From positions 807,387 to 845,421 of the forward strand of contig NW_019091465.1 in NCBI RefSeq assembly GCF_001949145.1: a stretch of DNA of 38,035 bases, in the 5' to 3' direction. Under the pieces are notes generated by a model. That model searched no databases and was not told the DNA's origin. It was given only the letters and a program-made list of their open reading frames with translations. The stretch is from Acanthaster planci. Its lineage: Eukaryota; Echinodermata; Asteroidea; Valvatida; Acanthasteridae. Below are positions 1 through 12,107 of this stretch, one piece after another; positions within the stretch are counted from its first letter, which is position 1; each line of letters begins with the position of its first letter. The position numbers were made by a program, and so were the translations under genes.

Positions 1-24
1 TTCTCTCCGTCTCATACCTTGCTG
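1..24. repeat. Cut-off end of a 168-bp MITE (third copy of the family at 2998 and 33905)
   Basis: The first bases resemble the right end of the element at 2998-3166: CTCCGTCTCATACCTTGCT here against CCCCGTCCCATATCTTGCT there. The rest would lie left of the window. Short and diverged, so tentative. Confidence 0.4.
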
Positions 25-93
25 CATATGTGTTCAGTGGTTCACATGCTCGGCAAACTGAAATGCTTTCAGCACAGTTACCGGTAGACTCAC

Positions 94-351
94 CTTACTC
101 CAAGTGATGACAGGATCTGGACTGCCCACTGCGTTGCACTGCAGCGTCACGCGACTACCAACAGCCACCGACTTATCCGCTGGGGTTGTCGTGAAGACCA
201 GGGGCTGCACGGCTTCAGCGACAGTCAACAGGGCCGAGGCAGTGTTGGAGCCCCACTCGTTGGTGGCCTGGCAGGTGTAGAACCCAGCATCTGCCGTCTG
301 GAGGTTGGTGATGCGGAGGGTTGTAGAGGTGGCAGTGAAACGGCCAGAGCT
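94..351 (-). CDS. IgSF receptor gene, exon 5 (end of Ig3, start of Ig4)
   Basis: Coding exon of 258 nt (86 codons), phase 0 at both ends: acceptor TTGTTAACAG before 351 and donor AAG|GTGAGT after 94. The first half holds Ig strands D to G with the classic DAGFYTC motif, followed by the linker; the second half opens a new Ig domain (VGSRVTLQC, then ITW) and stops just after the core Trp. Joined directly to the exon ending at 7866 it completes Ig3 with normal spacing between the two cysteines. Ig4 must continue in an exon left of the window, so the transmembrane segment and any kinase or other cytoplasmic part are not visible. By position these are residues about 265-350 of the precursor. Confidence 0.88.
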
Positions 352-2997
352 CTGTTAACAATAAAAAAAAATTGAGTTGGAATCATACCAAATAAGTACA
401 TCATTCCTTCGGACTGTTAGTTAATTACAAATGCCAACTGACGACAGGGAGCACGGTCAACGCACTGCGCTGCACCCCACAACAACATACATGCAGACTT
501 GGGATGCTAAACAGTACACCCTACGCATGTGCATGTTGTTCCCCCAAACATGGCTGCTTAATTGAATATATTCACGTATCGGCCGTTTTGAATTGAAAGG
601 GAGATGAAACTTTTCATTTTAGGACCACAAGAGTAAAAAATAACAGCGAAGAAATATAAGATCAATGAATAAAATCCATCCCATTTTTCTGTTTAGAATA
701 ATTTAAAATTTGTGATATGTTACATCTGAATATTCTAAGCCACATTTACATGTACCAGTAAATAAACTGAAAATGAGGTCTGGAACCAAAATAGACTGAC
801 ACCATCCCATTTAAAAGATTACTGTTACAGGGTAAATTGTTAAACTCTGGCAACCCCAAACAAAACTTATTACTGCAAATGGTTGAGACTGCAGAGGGCG
901 CTATTCATGAACGACTGGAATGCACTTCATTAAAAAGCTGCACTGATCTAGTTGCCACTCAAATCCATCCGCTACGTCATCTTTCTCTCACACTGCCACA
1001 GGTCAGTTTAATTGTTATTTTTATTGTTATATTGTAATTCAACTATCACAAATCAAGGATTGCTGCTTTATTGGATTTCCTTCTGTAAGATGTTTACGGA
1101 TTGAAAAGATTAATATTGGTGTACACTCAAAACAATGTACGTTGCATCGTGTAATCATCATGTATTAGTACATGTGTGTCAAGTACAACTTTCACTTAGG
1201 ACCAAAGTTTGGTCACTGTGTGAGTCAATTTCTCCTAGTTTAATGGACACTGCGTGTACCCGGTACATGCAAGAGAAAGTTATAAACTCTTCAAGCTGAG
1301 GCCAGAATGGCTAGAAGTAAACGTTTTTATTTCAGTTCCCTTTCCTGACATGTTCCGGTACAGACATGACAGACGTACACGTACATGTATGTTTGTCCAC
1401 TGATGTAACCTATACATAATGCACATCTAGTGCATGTGCATGTATGATAATGGATTTCCTGTCTAATGTTCGCTACATGTACATTGTAGCAGACTATGTT
1501 ATAGTGCACATGAAGTTGTAGAGTGAATACCTCAACAAACCACAGGGAGCTTGTTTGAGATGTCCTTGTGGCATGCCAGAAGCTGGTGTGATCAGCTATC
1601 AGGAACTTTGATGATTCACTGATTGTGTTCCCAGGAATAGACCATCACTGGTATGAGTGACTATATAGTAGCATAATTTGTGCTGTTGACAGACACCTGT
1701 ACTATCAGACACATTTGAGAGACACAAATTTCCAACTGTCAAATTTTGCCATTATTTTTGGTTCACATATGTCATCACTGTTTCTGATTGTTGCCAAAGA
1801 AAGGTAAAGATAAATTGATCAGTATCTAAGAAATTACAGAAGTTTATTCTGAAGATATAACATTTGTAACATCGACAGATACTTTGTTTCTTAAATGTAA
1901 AAATTAAATTGAAAACATAATTGAAAATTACCTGCAATGTATTCAATACTCTTTTTAGTTTACTTTTAGAAATTTTTCATCTCATAAAAACAATTCCAGT
2001 GTAGAAAACACTGAAATTTATTTCAAGAAAAATATGCAACGTTTGTCACTGGACAGATATCACGTTTGTCACATGGACAGATATAATGTACATGTATGTC
2101 ACACAGAAAGACATTTTTCTGGTGCTTGAATTACAGCATGAAAATAGAATTGTTCACAAACCAAACTTGTTTGTTTTCAGTTTTCAAAAACATTTTTGTT
2201 GAAAAGACTGTTAAACTTCAGCTGAAATGAATACTATGTAAGTCTTTCTCAATGAGTAACGTTTGTCACATGGACAGACATTACGTTAGTCACATACATG
2301 TATCATAACCTGGGGACAGACAGTCTTCTCACTTTCATTTCATGATTTGGGTTATGTGCACACGTGTAATTTGGACATAAGTGAATTATTCCATTTCATT
2401 TCAAGCGCAGTTACTGAATTTATTGACGATGCACGGTAGATGCGCATAATGCCCTATTATTTAATGGGGCCACAGGAAAAAACAAAGTTGTGTTGTTCTG
2501 GTTGCTACTCGAATCTGTATCTGCTCACTGCTTGTCATCTTTCTCTCACACTGCCACAGCAAACTGGTACCCTGGAGCCTGATGTTGTACTTAGAAATAT
2601 ATTGTGTGGCTCCAGGTCCCCGCACACCCTGGTACTTGTACACGTGTAAGGTGTTACACTGAGTATGACAGACTCAGGGGACAAGATAAAACATGGCTTC
2701 ATGGCTTAGGGTTTCATCACTTCACATTGCCTGTCAAGACACCTGAAGTACTATGCACATCTGTTTTCGACTGGGTTTGTTGTTATTGTTAAACATAGTT
2801 TCTTCTCTCATCTGAGTTAGCCTTTGCACTGAACACATATCAACTGATGAGAAAAATTCACATTTTGGGCCACCCTGGACAAGAGCGGTGATTTTTAGAA
2901 ATCTGTCTGCCAGACTGCATGTACAACGTACCGGTACGGGTCATGCACATCAGTGAAAACTCTTCACAGCTGAGCATGACAAACTGAATTATACCAG
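352..2997. other. Intronic stretch (minus-strand IgSF gene), no gene seen
   Basis: Right part of the 7.5 kb intron between the exons at 7866 and 351. I see no coding signal. A 25-bp motif ending TTTCTCTCACACTGCCACA occurs at about 979-1000 and again near 2540-2560 with weak similarity upstream, and a degenerate motif ACGTTTGTCACATGGACAGA recurs near 2039-2085 and 2259-2280. Scattered TACATG microsatellite tracts are present. Confidence 0.6.
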
Positions 2998-3166
2998 GCA
3001 AGATATGGGACGGAGGGGTACCCCCCTTACCTGTCCAATCAGAAAACACACTGTAGACTCTTGTTACCTAACATATCCCCCCCTAGACGTCTGTAAAGAA
3101 TTCCTGAGATTCTGATCAAACAATGACCAACACAAGGCGGGGGATTCTCCCCGTCCCATATCTTGC
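2998..3166. mobile_element. Short non-autonomous inverted-repeat element (MITE), copy 1
   Basis: A 169-bp element whose ends are inverted copies of GCAAGATATGGGACGG (left) and CCGTCCCATATCTTGC (right). The whole body matches, in reverse orientation, the element at 33905-34072, including the interior motif around GAATTCCTGAGATTC, so the boundaries are set by two copies and not only by the inverted ends. No coding capacity. I see no clear target-site duplication. The superfamily is unknown to me. Confidence 0.8.
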
Positions 3167-4134
3167 TTCAAATAAAATAAATGCACTGCAAAATTGAAGA
3201 AAAAATACATGTTAAGGGGAGCTGCCTCATAAATGTGGCAATGAACGTGGTGAAATATGTGTACACAACATGTATGCCACTACGCTCTGGTTCTTTGGTC
3301 AGTGATGTCCACTGAAGGTGGCTCTGGAAAGACACCTGCTGAAACGCTGTAATAAGAATTTGGGTGATGGAGTGAGCTGGGCTGGTACCCGCAGGACTCC
3401 CACCCATGTATCTCCCTATGTACAGCCATGAGGGAAAGTTTATACATTTACGTACATGCACCTGCACATGTACATACACTTGGACTGGAAGTGGTAAGTC
3501 ACATGCATCGGTATTGTGATTTGGGGAAGCCGGTCTTTTTCCATATCTGATCAGCAAGCATATGATGTTGCTCATATGAACTTGAAAAGAAAGCATTTAC
3601 CGGTACATGTAACATAATGTCCTGACTGATCAACTCCAGAAGAGGAGTTGTTTCCAGGAACAGATGTAAAATCTTGAACAAAAACTGTAGTGAAAACAGT
3701 CCAAGTATATGTAGACACTGTACTTCCGAAAACAAACTGTATTGTAAGTGTTGAACATACCGGTATCTATTAAAGAACTTGATAGTAAAATGTTCCAGAT
3801 GTCACTCACCACAAAATCATAATGTACACGTACCTGAGACATGGAGCAGGCAGACTGTTTCACTGCCATATTTACTTGTCTGATGAGGGTGGTGTTACCC
3901 CAAAGAAACACACTATGCATACTGACCAAAACAGCTTTTTGAAGTTTACATGTACATGTATCCGTATTTCACTGTGCATGTATGGTACATGCATGCACAT
4001 TTATAGAGTAACTGATACTTCAACTCCATCAGTGTTCCTGGTCCCATCATTATTGCCCATGTCAAAATAACCACAGCCTACGTACACCTTCGTTATCCAA
4101 TATCCTTATTGCCATTAGACTGTACGTAGCATGT
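3167..4134. other. Intronic stretch, no gene seen
   Basis: Several short open frames exist on both strands but none shows a recognisable domain or splice context. TACATG-type microsatellite words are frequent (for example around 3440-3480 and 3945-3990). Confidence 0.5.
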
Positions 4135-4372
4135 TATCACTGCCATAATCATCATCATACCACACTAAAAAAATCGATATCACCACTTTCACACCCCTAT
4201 CATTTCAAAGCCATCCCTGCACAACCATTCTACCCATATCACCGTCACCTCTGCTGATCTCGAAGTCATCACCGCCAACACTGCCACCATTATCATCTTA
4301 ATGTCACCAGCAACATCTTCACACCACTCACCATCATCGCTTTTATCGTTGATGCTGGTGTAATCATAACCC
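4135..4372. repeat. Degenerate ATC/CAC trinucleotide-type low-complexity tract
   Basis: The plus strand is almost free of G and built from drifting ATC, CAC and ACC triplets (for example ATCATCATCAT near 4147, then CACC-rich blocks). It looks like an old trinucleotide microsatellite, and it ends shortly before the TRIM reading frame. Confidence 0.55.
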
Positions 4373-4433
4373 AAAATGGCACGATCACAGCTACAAATGC
4401 TGATTTCTGCCCCTAACCCTTCTGCAGACAGCC

Positions 4434-5594
4434 ATGGCCGCAGGAACGACAGTGGAGCCGGTGCTTGAGACGCTCAGCAGGAACCACCTGGAATGTGGCA
4501 TCTGCAAGGAGAGGTACTCCCAGCCTAAGATACTCGCCTGCCTACACAGCTTTTGCCAGGCATGTCTGGAGCACTACCACACCAGGCGATATGATGGCGC
4601 TAGAAAGATTTCCTGCCCCTTGTGCCGACAGGAGATGCTCCTTCCCGAGCAGGGGGTCTCGGCGCTAAAAACCAACTTCTTCATAACCAGCCTGATGGCC
4701 GATATCGATCTCCAGAGACAGGTGGCCCAGGCTGCCACCACTTGTGAGATCTGTCAACAAACCAAAGCGGTCAGCCACCGATGTCTGGACTGCTCGCGGA
4801 ACATCTGTCGGGGCTGCCTTCAGGCTCACCGACAATTCCCAGATTTGTTGAGGCACGAGGTGGCCACTCTGAAGGATATTCGCGAGGGGAAAGTAGCACT
4901 GGGCAGAAAGAGAAAGAATGCTGATGAGCCAAGCTGTGAAAAGCACCCAGGAGAGGTGAGGCGCTTCTTCTGCGAGACGTGCGACGTGCTGATCTGTAGG
5001 GATTGTACGGTTGTAGACCATCCCAGCTCTGCTGGTCATTGTTACAGCAATCGCAATATGGCTTCACATACACGGCGGTAATCGCTGACCGCATCCCTTG
5101 AAATGCTGAAGGATTACAAAAGTAGAGTTCGCAAATCTCTAACAGCCACTAATCAAATGAAGGACACGCTGACGCAACATGTGGCCGACTCCAAAAAGCG
5201 TTTGCGAGATGCCGTGCAAGAAATAAAGACTCGAGTGAGTAAGGAGGAAAGCCGCCTCATGGCCGAAATAGCCCAACTGGAGCGAGATCGCATGGAAAAG
5301 TTGGATGCACACTCTGCGTCACTGCAGCAGTTGTTGCAGAGATACGATGATTCTGCACAGATTGCTACGGATATCACCACCAACGCGTATGACAACGACT
5401 TCCTCTCCTTGTATCCTGAAATCAAGAGAGACCTGCAAGCTCTCTGCAAGGCACGCCCTCCCCAAATTGACCGGAATCTTTGTTCCTTGGGGTACCAGCA
5501 GAATACCAATGCTTCCAGGATAAATCTTGGCACAGTCACTTCGTACCAGTGCTGTACAGAGAACAATAAAATGTGGTTCCCGAAATACTATTAA
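4434..5594 (+). pseudogene. TRIM/RBCC-type E3 ligase gene with one in-frame stop (RING, two B-boxes, coiled coil)
   Basis: One frame runs 387 codons from ATG 4434 to TAA 5592-5594, interrupted only by TAA at 5079-5081 (codon 216). Before the stop: a RING finger (C21, C24, C36, H38, C41, C44, C61, C64), B-box 1 (from C104) and B-box 2 (C168, H171, C180, C183, C188, C191, H202). After it, in the same frame, come SLTASLEMLKDYKSR and a heptad-rich coiled coil to about codon 330. TRIM proteins of this layout are ubiquitin ligases that dimerise through the coiled coil. No C-terminal NHL, filamin or SPRY domain follows. CTTCTGCAG directly before the start (4419-4427) could be a splice acceptor, so it need not be an intronless retrocopy. 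The gene lies inside an intron of the opposite-strand IgSF gene. The stop could be a recent nonsense mutation (GAA to TAA fits relatives), an assembly error, or a real end giving a RING/B-box-only protein. Confidence 0.85.
5565..5570 (+). promoter_or_regulatory. Possible polyadenylation signal AATAAA
   Basis: AATAAA lies inside the last codons of the TRIM frame, and an ATTAAA overlaps its stop codon at about 5590-5595. Their closeness to the stop suggests this truncated frame may be near a transcript end. Weak, since the motif is common in AT-rich DNA. Confidence 0.3.
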
Positions 5595-7865
5595 AGCTAC
5601 ATGTAGGTGCCAGGTCGATTGTGTACATACATGTACTTTTAAGCACATTTTCAAAATACACAAGTAACGTGTACAAAATCTGACGGAACATGTCGAGTCA
5701 TATCTCGGGCTTTGCTTTCTTCGGCCATGTGCGTAAACCTAAGTCTTGACATTCCTCTGTCATTTATCCGCAGGACAGACAGGCTTTGAATTTTCTGCTC
5801 GTGGAATAAATTCAAAATGGCAACCAATTGCATGAAAATACAGACGAAAGAAAAGACGAAGCATGTTTGTTCTTTTACATTTGAGTATTTGGGACCTGGA
5901 ACCGGACCAGACCAAGGGAAGCTTGGAATCTTTTGCTTTCAAAATTATGTACATTTGGGACTGAAACAAGTTTATTGCACAGGAATGGCGGCGTGCACAG
6001 ACTGCTAGTACATCTAATGAATGCACATGCGAAACGTCTCCCCTTACGTATTCTATACAGCGTAAGGTCATAAACCAGTCCACTCAGGTCCCTAGTACCT
6101 GTACTTATGTGTACTTGTTTGTGTGTGTGTACTTGTACATGTATGTACCTGCATGACAGGTACATGTACGTTGCAGTTTACCATGGGTTCATGCTGTGTA
6201 TACAGACGGAGAAAAAAGCACATGATCATAGAGACACATCGCTCGGTCCACGTAGAAGAAAACTAGGCAGGGATCGTTCATGAAATACGACTGACAAGGC
6301 CGGCAACTGTTATGGGCAAATATCATGGTCACCGTTGGCGACTGGAATTAAACCTTTGGTTGCATATGATCATTTTTCAGGTGCAAATGTTTTGGTCGCA
6401 CCGTACAGCGCTGCAGTCCAGCAGTTACATGTATGATAATTAGTCAGCAAGCAAAGGCTCCTCCTTCCTCCTTTGCAACAGGGCATTGGAATGGCTTGAT
6501 ACACAAAACTGTGACACGATGGTTGGCAAGTCAAGCAACTGACACCAAATTACACATTACGTGCCAGAGTGTCATACTGACGTATGCAGACAGTTGCGAC
6601 TGTAGATTAGGAGCCATTCTGGTTTCAAAGGCTACGCATGTTTACGCCTGAAATGATCAATCTGACTTTGATCGGTCTCTTGTCGTGGTACATCAAAGCA
6701 CCAATGTTGACTTTGGACTACTGCCTCAATGCGCACATTGGTTCTCGTCCTTTCGCTGCCCTTCTTTATCACAGTGGAAACCAGTATATTAGCACTGCAT
6801 GTCGCGGGCTTGAGAATTCTGCTACAACAGGGATCAACCCATGTTGGTTTTATCTGCCGATCCCGATATTTTAACCGGGACGTCGTCCAATGTCTGATCT
6901 GATGTTTTCACCCATATTTTCAAACAATGTCCTTGAAAATGCCACCTTACGATGAAGGCCTAATAGTTTTACCTTTATTGTCACTAAGTTGAGAGAATAA
7001 AATGTGCATGTACATCAAATCGCTGCTTGCACGATAACGATAGAGCTCTGTCATACAGTATTCACACCCAATGCATGGGGGGCACATACGTAGCTTGCTC
7101 AAGTACAGTACATGTACATACACTCGGCACCTCGCGCTTAATCACTGGTCACACAGCACCTCATGGTGCCACAAACGGTGTAGTTCCCAGGCTCTGTTCA
7201 TGGCATTTGATGGAAACGGTACACATGTACACTGACTGCTCCGTGGAGCCACGGAGTTATTGAGGTATGGATCACATTTACATGTAATGACCTGTATACG
7301 TACTTTACGTCAGTATAACCATGGACAACTGTTCATTTGTAACACCAAATGAGAAAACCCCATTTTTAATTCATGCTGAAATTTAAAAAATATGATATCT
7401 GTGTTCGCAGTTGTCAAAACTGGGTGCAGGGTTTGTTCCTTTCTTCAATTCAACATCGGCACTCATATCAGCAAAAACGGTCAATTTTTGCCACTCTGAT
7501 GTGTTGCCGAACATCGGCCCAATCCAATGTGCGATCCGATCATCTGTTGATCCTTACATGCAATATACCGGGTAGCACATTGTTATTGGTACACTACACC
7601 ATTACCTAAACGTCCGTCTTCCCACAAGAAAAAATCCAATGATGGAATATAAAAACAATCCCAAAAAATGACAAATTTGAGTAAAATGCACAGATTTCCA
7701 TTTTATTTATTTCTCATTTGATTTTTACTTGTGATATGGCAATGTACCATAAGAACTGACGCGGTCACTGAAGTTTGTGAGGCGGGCCATCGTGCATTTG
7801 AACAGGAAGGGGAAATGCTAGTTCCAATCCAGAAAATCATGCTACATGTATCAGACAATGCTTAC
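5595..7865. other. Intronic stretch, no gene seen
   Basis: Left part of the same 7.5 kb intron. No convincing coding frame, RNA gene or paired inverted repeat was found. A GT-rich microsatellite patch with TACATGTA words lies at about 6105-6175. Confidence 0.5.
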
Positions 7866-7999
7866 CTGAATGATGTTGCTCTGTGGGTTCAGCCACTGCA
7901 CGGATGCAGACGGGCTCCCCGTGGTCTCACACTGGAAACTTGCTGTGCCACCCACGGCCACCGTCTTCGGGGACGGTGTGACCAAAAACCCCGGTCTCC
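7866..7999 (-). CDS. IgSF receptor gene, exon 4 (first half of Ig3)
   Basis: Exon of 134 nt: acceptor ATATTATCAG before 7999 and donor CATTCAG|GTAAGC after 7866. It enters in phase 1 (two bases complete a Gly codon begun in exon 3) and leaves in phase 0, matching both neighbours. It encodes the front half of an Ig domain: TPSPKTVAVGG, the strand-B cysteine (ASFQC) and the strand-C Trp (VQWL). The domain is completed by the exon at 94-351 across a 7.5 kb intron. The mixed phase (1 then 0) distinguishes this split domain from Ig1 and Ig2, which each sit in a single phase 1-1 exon. Confidence 0.86.
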
Positions 8000-8711
8000 C
8001 TGATAATATGATTTTTAAGAAGAAAACGCACAGAGTACATTTGATCAAGTACCTTGAAAACAATCTTATTTTTTATTTAAAAAAAATGCCCACAAGTTTG
8101 TGATTGTTTAACAATTGAGTTGACTTTGTAGTAAAGTGTGCAGTACAGCACCATGTAAGGATATCTCTTTCTGAGTTTGCGTGGATCTGAAAAGAACTGG
8201 AGGGTACTCAATACTTCGGACAGTACGGTCTGTCGTCAGGTTAGTGCTACCGAACTAACTTGCTACATTCACCATGAAAAGCTTCAAACCTCAATTGAGT
8301 TGACTGATTAGAGACCAGCCTATTATATAGCCTGTGGTCTATACATGTACATGTAGATAGTTGGTTGCATTAATGTTAGAAATATCCGCTTGTTCTGTGA
8401 ACCAGACCTACCTGTGTAAGCTGGTTTTAACTTGACTAAAGTTGGTTTCATGCTTCATACAGCTAGTGTACTTACTTTTGTTGGGAAAATATCAAGATGT
8501 AGTTGACATGAAGGTTTAACACTGTATACTGGTACTTTGATGTCATTTCAGTTCTTTTATGCCACTTATGATTAATCTTTGAGTATATTATGCAAGTAGC
8601 TAACTTTGTACGAAACTTCATTTAAGAGAAAAACATGACCATTAGAAATTCATATAAACTAACAATATATAAAGTAGAACATATGTATCTTTTCACAACT
8701 TTATATATCTG

Positions 8712-8876
8712 AATAGAGGCGTTTCACAATAGCGCGCCTCCAGGTGTTTGCTACGCGTTGAATAATCACAGTACGCAAAATCTGCGCATTTGGAAAGGGT
8801 CAACAGCTTTCACACACTGTGACTGGTCAAAGCGTTCCAAACTCTTGGAGGCGCAGTATTGTGAATCATCCGTATT
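8712..8876. mobile_element. Short foldback/MITE element in IgSF intron 3
   Basis: The left arm TTCACAATAGCGCGCCTCC (from 8723) pairs with the reverse complement of GGAGGCGCAGTATTGTGAA ending at 8865, and weaker pairing continues inward for about 25 more bases. The full element is about 165 bp. No coding capacity and no clear target-site duplication. Confidence 0.7.
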
Positions 8877-9036
8877 TTGTGACTGAATGTTGTATGTTCA
8901 ACCAAAAAAGACGGTGAAAATGCTGCTATGCTGCATTTTCTGTTGCCAATATGAGTTAAAAAGTGTGTTCTACAAACTACATGTGCCCTTAGCCTCACTG
9001 TGAAAAAAGTATTGTCCAAAAAGTGTTTGCCATTAC

Positions 9037-9336
9037 CAATAAGCGTCAGTGTTGCAGTATCGCTGTACACCGCTGAATTTGGCAAGAGGCGGTTGGTCCC
9101 CAAGCAACGGTACTGCCCCCCGTGGCGGTGCTCCAGGCTGGCGATGGTCAACGTGCTCCTGGTGGCAGAGTCAACCGTCGTCACGGTGACTGCTGTCCCC
9201 GCAGCAATGTCCCCGCCTTTGAAGAGCCAGGAGATGGCGGCCTGGGGGTGGCTGGCAATGGTGCAGTGGAGGGAGGCAGACCCGCCCAGATTGAGGCTCT
9301 GAGATTGGGGGTTGGCGCTGAAACTGTTGCTGAGAG
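9037..9336 (-). CDS. IgSF receptor gene, exon 3 (complete Ig2 domain)
   Basis: A symmetric phase 1-1 exon of 300 nt: acceptor TTTGCTCCTAG before 9336, donor TTATTG|GTAATG after 9037. It encodes one whole Ig domain, about residues 120-219: PQSQSLNLGGSASLHC (strand-B cysteine), ISWLFKGG (strand-C Trp) and GGQYRC (strand-F cysteine), then a linker. The ISWLF spacing and the YRCLG motif recall the third Ig domain of PTK7-type receptors. That resemblance is from memory and weak. Whole-domain phase 1-1 exons are usual in animal adhesion and receptor genes and permit domain shuffling. Confidence 0.9.
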
Positions 9337-11968
9337 CTAGGAGCAAACATTGAAAAACTGCAAATTTAGAAGGATGCCATCGGTAAACCTAGGTCTCTGA
9401 ACACAGCAAGTAATGAGGAACATTTCACACAACAAACACAAAGATCAATCAGGCAATTTTCACGCAGCTGGTGAGCACTTGTTCCTCATCAAATTCACTG
9501 CCAGTAGTTCTTACAAAGTTGTAGCTACATGTACATGTACATGTATAAGCAAGTGTTTCTGAGCTTCACAATTTTTTACATCAAGTGAGCATCGCTATAA
9601 AGTTAACACACTACATGTATATGTATGTACAATGTTGTTGAGTAATTTTTTTACAAGTGGCATATAAACCGATAGACTTTATGATGTTCCTGATGAGGTT
9701 GTACAAGGATTCTCTAAGAACTTAAGTAAATTCCCACAAGGAGATAAATACACGTAAGTTTGTATATATCTGTTATCACAAGGTTTCAACTATAAGTGCG
9801 TGATTGAGACATCAGTAGACGTATGATTACTGTTACATATACATGTACATCATGTGGTAACCACACTAGTTTCATTTAACTCCAACCAAAGTTAAGAGAC
9901 ATTTTAGCCACAACCTTGTCCCCAGCGGTTACTTCCTTTCCAGCTTGGCCTCCAGTAGTAACCCCTGAAAAGGAAACTTTTACCCGTATCCTAATTCAAT
10001 GCAGCAAGAGTGAGGGAGCAGTATACCGGTAGCTTGTGTATTTGGTGTTTATAATTTTACCCATGTATTAATTATTGTCACGTTTGCTGTGAATTATTAC
10101 ATCCAACAATTCCGTCTTCTCCATTGTGATTATAATCATAACATAAATAATTTTGTTATCATAAAATAAACGTGACTGCATATTGGTTGGCAGAGATTTT
10201 AACTCTTTTATATTTAAAAGCTGCAATCCCTGTTACGCGTACAACATGCTGCAAAAGAATTGACCCTGTGTTAATACTAGACACTGCATGCAAAAACAAA
10301 TGCTGAGTGAAAGCACAGCCAGGCACCAGACTATTCTTCATCAACATGTACAGTACATGTACATCCAAAATTTGTGGAAACAAAAATGATCCAATTCCAG
10401 GGTGAGAGAGAGCAGGTGGCCCCGGTGACGCCCTGCTCCCCACCATTGGGACGGAACTATTTTGGCTGGTAACCTGCCTCTGCTGAATGCAAGTTTACAT
10501 CAATCCTCGGTGGATTGCCTTATAAAGTTTTTTACAATTAAGACTAAATTTATTTGCACGTCACCTGAATCAATGTACCAGTAACAAAATTTTGTACCGC
10601 GTAGTATTTTAAACTAACAGCCGCAATTTGCTAAAAGCTAACCTGGTGACAGAATAAATTTTCTGTTGTTGCATTTTTCTGAAATTTGTCATGAAATCAC
10701 TCTGCGGTCATTACGCTGTGGTATGAATTATCAGAATGTCTATCATTTGAAAGATTTATTGACGTTTGTACCCCTCTGCAGAGACGTTATTCAAATAATC
10801 TAACTCTGTCTTTCTTTCACAACCCTCTAATGTGAGCCAGTGAGATCTCCCAGTCAGAATGATATACAGTACATGTTTCACTGAAGCACACTAGAATTAG
10901 CTGATCTTTATAGAATGTATAGCACTGTGTACATTGGCTTACTGAGCATCTAAATGGAGAGGACAAGGCGAGCATCCTTCCTTCGCCCCCCCCCCAAATT
11001 TTAAAAAGGTAAAAAAACAAGGGGCTTTAAAAGAACTGAAATAGAGATGAAAGGGTTGAAAATAATGCATTTTCTAGTAAAAATCCTCCAAGCTGACCAA
11101 CCCACACTGTTAACTGTTTAGATTTTTTTTCAGGCGAGCCTATTCCCCCCCCCAAAAAAAATATTTTTCCCCCTCCCCCCACAGAAAAATCCTGGCCATG
11201 TACATGATCAGTAACTCCTGAAGGCACCAGTGGAGGCAATGTCCAAGTACATGTGTAGGATCTGCGAACGCTGCTTGATATGGTACTGGTACTTGGAAAT
11301 GTACTATACAGTGTGCATGCATTTGTCTAGGTGGATTTGTTTCGCTTCCCTATCACGGCAGGCAATTTTGTTGGGGTGGTCGTCCGCCTTTGACAGTGAG
11401 CTCAACCTACTCTCCTCCGGTTGCTGATGGATGACAGAGACTGGTGTCTCCGAGGTATACATGTAACTGACGGCATTATGAACTGGGAAATCTGCAGAGG
11501 CCAGGTGCCAGAATCTCACTGGTCACCATGGTAACAGTTTCTAGTTTAGCAAGAATAACAACTTGTACATGCATGGCATGTACCGTAGTTTTATTTAATC
11601 ACTCTCAAATTGAAGTACCTTAATGCTGATTGGCTTTTATTTTCCTAAATATCCTCACTTGGAATTGTGAATACCTTAATTGCTTGTGTGTTTGTTGTGG
11701 GTTTGGGGTATCTTTCAGAAGTTTGCCCTGCCGTTTTGGAAATTGTCTCAACCATAATCTTCTTTCATCTTTCATGTTTGCAGTTCAGCTGCTCTTTTGA
11801 AAACAAGAGTTAAAGTCAAGAAATAGACCAGACATGCTTCTACAATCTTCCATGTTTGAGAACCTGGGGAAGAATGAGCACGAGTGTGCCCTCACTGGTG
11901 AAAAAGAAAGAGGCTGGGCTGACTGACTGCTGTTCCTTGGGAAACACAACCAAACAAAGGAATACCAA
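9337..11968. other. Intronic stretch (IgSF intron 2), no gene seen
   Basis: No coding signal recognised. TACATG repeats at about 9525-9545 and 9838-9850. Poly-C patches lie at 10986-10995, 11146-11154 and 11169-11180, the last two part of a CCCCC/AAAAA-rich block at 11144-11181. Confidence 0.5.
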
Positions 11969-12107
11969 ATTGAAAGAAGGGCCCAACTCCAACAAAACCA
12001 TTTTTGAGTTCAAACGAAAGAACTGACAATATTTTTTGACGGAGTTGCACAGGAAATCAATTAACTCTCCTTGGCCAAAATGGTAGAGTTGGGCCTTTCT
12101 TTTTAAT
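11969..12107. mobile_element. Short foldback/MITE element in IgSF intron 2
   Basis: The left arm GAAAGAAGGGCCCAACTC (from about 11972) pairs with the reverse complement of GAGTTGGGCCTTTCTTTTT ending near 12104. Pairing extends inward to an ACCATTTT / AAAATGGT pair. Total about 139 bp, no coding capacity. Confidence 0.7.

Noticed and set aside
2039-2300. Tandem array of ACGTTTGTCACATGGACAGA
   Set aside because: Only about four scattered, diverged copies; mentioned in the intron entry but not called as an array.
3168-3596. 142-codon minus-strand open frame
   Set aside because: No recognisable domain or splice context, overlaps the end of a MITE, and has microsatellite-derived residues; treated as chance.
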